34,776 nucleotides of DNA, taken from Bradyrhizobium sp. AT1 (GTDB taxonomy: Bacteria; Pseudomonadota; Alphaproteobacteria; Rhizobiales; Xanthobacteraceae). Positions within the stretch are counted from its first letter, which is position 1. Each line of letters opens with the position of its first letter. Below, one piece after another: positions 31,045 through 34,776 of this stretch. Made by a program: the position numbers and the translations under genes. The notes below the pieces were generated by a model that was given only the letters and a program-made list of their open reading frames with translations, was not told where the DNA came from and did no database searches. The DNA lies in NCBI RefSeq assembly GCF_001590795.1, contig NZ_JXDL01000001.1, positions 6,315,533 through 6,350,308 of the forward strand, given 5' to 3'.

Positions 31045-31752
31045 TTAATTGCTGCTCGTCGCGATGATGCTCTTGACCTGGCTCAGGGTGTAGCTGGCGC
31101 CGTCGATGGTCAGCAGCGGCGGCGACTGGGTCAGGTCGACCGACGACACCGTGCCCTGCACCTGGGCGGCGATACCGACATTGTTGTTGGCGACATCCTT
31201 GCCGGTGGCCGAGATCGTGTACTTGCCGTCGGGCCATTGCGTGCCGTCATTGCCCTGGCCGTTCCAGGTGAAGGGAACGTCGGCGCCGGCGGCGGCGGTA
31301 TATTTGCCGGTGAACACGGTCTGGCCGGCGGCATTGGCGACGGTGATGTCCACGGTGGAGTCGGTGGGCACGTTGAGGTGCCAGGTCGCCGACGAGTTCT
31401 TCATGGTCGCGGTCGAGCCGTCGACCAGGGCGGTCTTGCCGACGAAGCCCAGCGCCTGGGTCGCCTGCGTGGTCTGCTGCAGGGTGACGAGCTGCGACAG
31501 CGCATCGTTGGTCTTGAGCTGCTGCTCGACGCCGGCGAACTGCACCAGCTGCTGGGTGAACTGGTTGGTATCGAGCGGGTCCAGCGGGTTCTGGTTCTGC
31601 AGCTGCGTGGTCAGCAGCGTCAGGAAGGTCTGGAAATTGCCGGCCAGCGTCGATCCCGTGGTCGAGCTCAGCGAGTTCGACGAGGAGGATTTCGGCAGGT
31701 CGGTCGTGCCGGAGACGACGGAGGGGGCGGTGGCGGCATTCGTGGTGGTCAT
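31045..31752 (-). CDS. flgD: Flagellar hook-capping protein FlgD, 235 aa
   Basis: FlgD caps the growing hook and guides hook-subunit assembly. The conserved N-terminal motif is clear: FLTLLTTQLQNQNPLDPLDTNQFTQQLVQFAGVEQ. A Ser/Thr-rich leader precedes it, and a C-terminal FlgD Ig-like/Tudor part holds TVDITVANAAGQTVFTG and FTWNGQGNDGTQWPDGKYTI. The ATG at 31752 fits the family start; a GAGGAG lies about 11 nt upstream. It follows fliK by 13 bp. Confidence 0.95.
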   Translation of the reverse strand: MTTTNAATAPSVVSGTTDLPKSSSSNSLSSTTGSTLAGNFQTFLTLLTTQLQNQNPLDPLDTNQFTQQLVQFAGVEQQLKTNDALSQLVTLQQTTQATQALGFVGKTALVDGSTATMKNSSATWHLNVPTDSTVDITVANAAGQTVFTGKYTAAAGADVPFTWNGQGNDGTQWPDGKYTISATGKDVANNNVGIAAQVQGTVSSVDLTQSPPLLTIDGASYTLSQVKSIIATSSN

Positions 31753-31765
31753 TGCCTGATACTCC

Positions 31766-33454
31766 TCACACTCTGATGTCGACACCGCTGCTCGAACCGA
31801 GCATGCGGCCATAGCTGCGTCCCACGGGGGCCGCGGCAACGCTGTCGTCCTCGCTGATGATCAGCCGGCGGGCATTGCCGCCATTGTCGTTGTTCTGGCC
31901 GGAATTCTGGCCCGACGAGTTCTGGTCGCGCAGGCTGAAGGACAGCCCGTTGCTGCCGGTCTTCAGGCCGGCATCGTCGAGCGCGCGCTGCAATTGCGGC
32001 GCGTCCTGGCGCAGCATCTGCAGCGTCTCCGGCTTCTCCACGGTGAGATGCGAGGTGACGTTGCCGGCGCGGTCGACATGGATGCGGACGTCGATGCGGC
32101 CGAGCTCGGCCGGATCGAGGCTGATGTCGAAGCGGGATCTGCCGGAGCGGATCGCGGCCGCGATCTCGACCGGCACGCCGCTGACCGGCACCGCGGTCGT
32201 CGTGGCCGCGGTTGCGGTCAGCGTCGCGGTCGATGCGGAGGCGGTCGAGGTCGTCTGCGTCAGCGGCGCCTGCAGGGCGGAGGCGGCCTGCGCGCTGGCG
32301 TCGGTCGGGGCAGTCGGGTTTTGCGTGCCGGCGTGAGCCTGCGTGGCCGGCGCGCCCTGGGACGCATCGGCGGAGCGGTCGGCGGCCTTGGCCTCGGTCA
32401 CGGTGCCATCGGCCTGCGGCTTGGCGCCTTGCGGATGCGCGGCGGGATTGGCGGCCGCAGTGCCCGGCGCCGGCGTGGTGGCGTCGTTCGCCTTGCCGGT
32501 GTCCTGGCCGATATTGGAGACGTCGGACTGTCCTTGCGCGGCGGCGACGGCCTGGAACGAGGTCTTCGGCGTGCCGGGATTGACGGGAATCAGCCCGCTG
32601 GTCGGCTTGGCGTCGGTTGCGGTCGCGTCCGTTGCACCGGTCGCGGCATCGGCCAGCGTCGCCGAGGTTTCGGCATCGACCTTGGCGCCGGCGGTCTTGG
32701 CGCTCTTGTCGCCCGGCGTGGCGGTATCGGTCTTGCCCGCGATCTGGGCCGCGGTCGAGGCGCTGGCGGCAAGGCCTGCGGCGGCGATCGTCAGCGGCGA
32801 GGAATTGGCGGCCTGGTTCGCAGCGGCGTTCGGATCGGTCGGGACCACAGGCGCGGCCACCACGATCGCGTTGGGATCGGGAACGGAGGCCTGCGCCACA
32901 TCGGTCGGTGCGATTGCCGTGGGATCGACGGCGGCGGCGAGCCCGTCGGTGGCCTCGGCCTTGTCGCCCTTGGTCTCGTCGGACGTGTCAGCGGATTTGG
33001 CGTCGGACGTCTCGGACTTGTCCTTGACCTTGTCCTTGACCTTGTCCTTGCCGGCGTCCTTGGCCGGATCGGTGCTGGTGTCGTTCGGCTTGTCGCTGGC
33101 GGCGGATGCGTCGGTGTCGTCGCTCGCCTTGCTCTGCGAGGACTGATCCGCGGACGAGCTGTCGCGCGGGCCCTTGTCCTGGGAGGACGAGGAGGAATCG
33201 CTGCGCCGCGGCCCGCTCTCCTGGGCCTGCGCGGCGGCATTGCTGCTGATCGCCTGGGTGTTGCTGTCGACCAGCGAGCCGAAGCTGTCGTTCGCGGACG
33301 GCTCTTTGGCACTCTGCGACCGGGCAGGCTTTTGCTGCGTGCTCGAAACCTGCACGCTTGCCACGACATCTGACGTACGACCGACCACAGGCGACCCCTC
33401 GGAAACATCTTCGGCATCAGGGGAGCAAGGAGCGGGCCAGAGCCGCGTCACCAT
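31766..33454 (-). CDS. fliK: Flagellar hook-length control protein FliK, 562 aa
   Basis: FliK measures hook length and switches export specificity. The first 400 residues are low-complexity, rich in Ala, Thr, Ser, Asp and Lys, as expected for a disordered ruler. The C-terminal Flg_hook domain (about residues 415-505) includes RFDISLDPAELGRIDVRIHV and HLTVEKPETLQMLRQDAPQLQRALDDAGL, and the tail is Gln/Asn-rich. A 12-bp tandem repeat encodes KDKV units in the ruler. The start is uncertain: ATG at 33454 or TTG at 33463; neither has a good SD. It is directly upstream of flgD. Confidence 0.88.
   Translation of the reverse strand: MVTRLWPAPCSPDAEDVSEGSPVVGRTSDVVASVQVSSTQQKPARSQSAKEPSANDSFGSLVDSNTQAISSNAAAQAQESGPRRSDSSSSSQDKGPRDSSSADQSSQSKASDDTDASAASDKPNDTSTDPAKDAGKDKVKDKVKDKSETSDAKSADTSDETKGDKAEATDGLAAAVDPTAIAPTDVAQASVPDPNAIVVAAPVVPTDPNAAANQAANSSPLTIAAAGLAASASTAAQIAGKTDTATPGDKSAKTAGAKVDAETSATLADAATGATDATATDAKPTSGLIPVNPGTPKTSFQAVAAAQGQSDVSNIGQDTGKANDATTPAPGTAAANPAAHPQGAKPQADGTVTEAKAADRSADASQGAPATQAHAGTQNPTAPTDASAQAASALQAPLTQTTSTASASTATLTATAATTTAVPVSGVPVEIAAAIRSGRSRFDISLDPAELGRIDVRIHVDRAGNVTSHLTVEKPETLQMLRQDAPQLQRALDDAGLKTGSNGLSFSLRDQNSSGQNSGQNNDNGGNARRLIISEDDSVAAAPVGRSYGRMLGSSSGVDIRV
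33017..33052 (-). repeat. 12-bp tandem repeat inside fliK
   Basis: On the plus strand CTTGTCCTTGAC occurs twice exactly and a third time with one change. On the coding strand each unit gives four residues of a KDKV-type run, so gain or loss of units keeps the frame. Confidence 0.85.
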
Positions 33455-33570
33455 ATTTATCAAATGAAATCAATGGTTTGATGAATCGGCTCCGCCGCCG
33501 CCGGGCCTGCGCCGACCCCGCCATTTCTGCCTCCCCGGCAAGAATTGCCCTAAGCTCGCCGCACCCGTGA

Positions 33571-33599
33571 TTGCTTCACCGGAATGCCGCCTATATTAA
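33571..33599 (+). promoter_or_regulatory. Candidate sigma-70-type promoter of mnmA
   Basis: TTGCTT (33571-33576) and TATTAA (33594-33599) are 17 bp apart; an overlapping TATATT at 33592 would leave 15 bp. Transcription would start near 33606, giving a leader of about 130 nt. Confidence 0.3.
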
Positions 33600-33642
33600 A
33601 GAGGTTACTCTCAGCCGCTTTCGACCGGGCCGCCGTGCCTTT

Positions 33643-33660
33643 CGGGAACTATGGTTCCCG
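33643..33660 (+). promoter_or_regulatory. Stem-loop in the mnmA leader
   Basis: CGGGAAC (33643-33649) and GTTCCCG (33654-33660) form a perfect 7-bp stem with the loop TATG, 76 bp before the mnmA start. It is not a recognised riboswitch. The spacer shows no further gene. Confidence 0.35.
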
Positions 33661-33735
33661 GGGATCGGCGATGTCCCGCGAGAGGCATGAAATCCGCGGA
33701 TCGCCGCACGCCGCCGTCACAACCCCTTAAGGCCC

Positions 33736-34776
33736 ATGCTCAACAGTCTGGATCTCGAAGGCCGTCCTGAGGACACCAGGGTCGTCGTCGCCATGTCGGG
33801 CGGCGTCGATTCCTCGACGACGGCTGCGCTGCTGAAGGCGGAAGGCTACGACGTCGTCGGCATCACGCTGCAGCTCTACGACCACGGCGCGGCGACGCAC
33901 CGCAAGGGCGCCTGCTGCGCCGGCCAGGACATCCACGACGCCCGCGACGTCGCGGCCAAGCTCGGCATTCCCCATTACGTGCTCGATTACGAGGACCGCT
34001 TCCGCGAGTCCGTCATCGACAATTTCGCCGATAGTTACGCGCTCGGCGAGACGCCGGTGCCGTGCATCGAGTGCAACCGCTCGGTCAAATTCCGCGACCT
34101 GCTGAAGACCGCGCGCGAGCTCGGCGCGCAGGCGCTCGCCACCGGTCATTACGTCGCCTCGCGCCGCCGCGAGGACGGCTCGCGCGCGCTGGTCTGCGCG
34201 GCCGACGCCGACCGCGACCAGAGCTACTTCCTGTTCGCGACAACGCAAGAGCAGCTCGACTTCCTGCGCTTCCCGCTCGGCGACATGACCAAGCCGGAGA
34301 CGCGCGAGCTCGCGCGCCGCTTTGGCCTTAGCGTTGCCGACAAGCACGACAGCCAGGATATCTGCTTCGTGCCGACCGGGCGCTACACCGACATCATCAC
34401 CCGCCTGCGCCCGAACGCGATGGACCCCGGCGAGATCGTCGATCTCGATGGCCGCGTGCTCGGCCGGCACAACGGCATCGCCAATTTCACCGTCGGCCAG
34501 CGCCGCGGCCTCGGCATCGCCGCCCACGCGCCGCTGTTCGTGGTGCGGCTGGAGGCTGCCAGCCGCCGCGTCGTGGTCGGCCCGCGCGAGGCCCTGAAGA
34601 TGCACCGCATCGCACTGCGCGACGTCAACTGGATCGGCGGCGGCGATATCGATAGCGCCATCGGCGGCGGCCTCGAGCTGTTCGTGCGCGTGCGCTCGAC
34701 CCGCGCGCCGCAGCCGGCCTGGCTGCGCGGCAGCGATGGTCATTACGAGGTCGAGCTCGTCGCCGGCGAAGAAGGC
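33736..34776 (+). CDS. mnmA: tRNA 2-thiouridine synthase MnmA, partial (347 codons, runs off the window)
   Basis: MnmA thiolates U34 of tRNAs for Lys, Glu and Gln, using sulfur passed from IscS. The PP-loop ATP motif SGGVDSS is at about residues 21-27. The two catalytic cysteines appear in TPVPCIECNRSVKF and SQDICFVPTGRY. Further motifs are ATGHYVA, DQSYFL and FTVGQRRGLGI. The ATG at 33736 has AAGG 4 nt upstream. The frame is still open at the right edge, so perhaps 30-50 C-terminal residues are missing. It is divergent from fliK. Confidence 0.96.
   Translation, partial: MLNSLDLEGRPEDTRVVVAMSGGVDSSTTAALLKAEGYDVVGITLQLYDHGAATHRKGACCAGQDIHDARDVAAKLGIPHYVLDYEDRFRESVIDNFADSYALGETPVPCIECNRSVKFRDLLKTARELGAQALATGHYVASRRREDGSRALVCAADADRDQSYFLFATTQEQLDFLRFPLGDMTKPETRELARRFGLSVADKHDSQDICFVPTGRYTDIITRLRPNAMDPGEIVDLDGRVLGRHNGIANFTVGQRRGLGIAAHAPLFVVRLEAASRRVVVGPREALKMHRIALRDVNWIGGGDIDSAIGGGLELFVRVRSTRAPQPAWLRGSDGHYEVELVAGEEG

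Noticed and set aside
31994..33373. A 459-codon Gly/Arg-rich frame opposite fliK
   Set aside because: Its repetitive Gly/Arg/Leu composition simply mirrors the Ala/Thr/Ser/Asp-rich fliK ruler on the other strand.
1..34776. tRNA, rRNA, CRISPR arrays, insertion sequences or phage genes
   Set aside because: None could be recognised by eye on either strand; no transposase, integrase or regularly spaced direct repeats were seen.

Overview
The window looks like chromosome of a Bradyrhizobium-type alphaproteobacterium. Supporting signs are very high GC, a napEDABC periplasmic nitrate reductase operon behind a perfect FixK/FNR box, a Caulobacter-type fliF-fliG-fliH-fliN-flbD flagellar operon with a SciP (DUF1153) gene next to it, an ssu sulfonate cluster, and intergenic palindromic repeats of the kind scattered through Bradyrhizobium genomes. 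Genus-level placement is inference from gene content and style. There is no CRISPR array, insertion sequence, phage module, rRNA or tRNA gene that I can see.

Layout. 1-2.05 kb (minus): a conserved hypothetical gene with a good terminator, a DUF3309 mini-membrane protein, then msrA-msrB methionine sulfoxide reductases. 2.3-4 kb (plus): a secreted TPR plus caspase-like peptidase. 4-6.6 kb (minus): a Tat-exported alpha/beta hydrolase and a RecD-like helicase. 6.7-10.96 kb (minus): napE-D-A-B-C with ATGA overlaps at A/B and B/C, a 3' terminator and a 5' FixK box. 11.1-13.4 kb (plus): a luciferase-like flavin monooxygenase, a palindrome cluster, and a LuxR-type regulator. 13.5-17.1 kb: small hypotheticals, a single-domain response regulator, an L,D-transpeptidase, and a TPR membrane protein next to a small protein that shares its C-terminal module. 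17.3-18.4 kb: a cytochrome P450.

18.8-23.6 kb (plus): ssuA, a 28-codon ORF, ssuD, ssuC, ssuB, a flavin reductase and a 53-aa membrane protein. This is a self-contained sulfonate uptake and desulfonation unit: binding protein, permease and ATPase import the sulfonate, SsuD cleaves the C-S bond with FMNH2, and the adjacent reductase probably supplies the FMNH2. 23.6-24.8 kb (minus): an M20 peptidase. 24.86-24.98 kb: a palindromic repeat.

25-33.5 kb (minus): flagellar genes. fliF-fliG-fliH-fliN-flbD encode the MS ring, C-ring and export components plus the sigma-54 activator; the operon ends in a clear terminator. Upstream lie a CtrA-like box, a terminator, sciP (CtrA inhibitor) and its own CtrA-like box. 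Then come a second copy of the palindromic repeat and fliK-flgD (hook length control and hook cap). The window ends inside mnmA (tRNA 2-thiouridylase), which is cut off at the right edge.

The least explained points are the 28-codon ORF coupled to ssuD, the shared membrane/tail module of the 15.66-17.08 kb pair, the single-cysteine exported MsrA, the degenerate receiver of FlbD, and two repeat copies whose stems differ only by compensatory changes.
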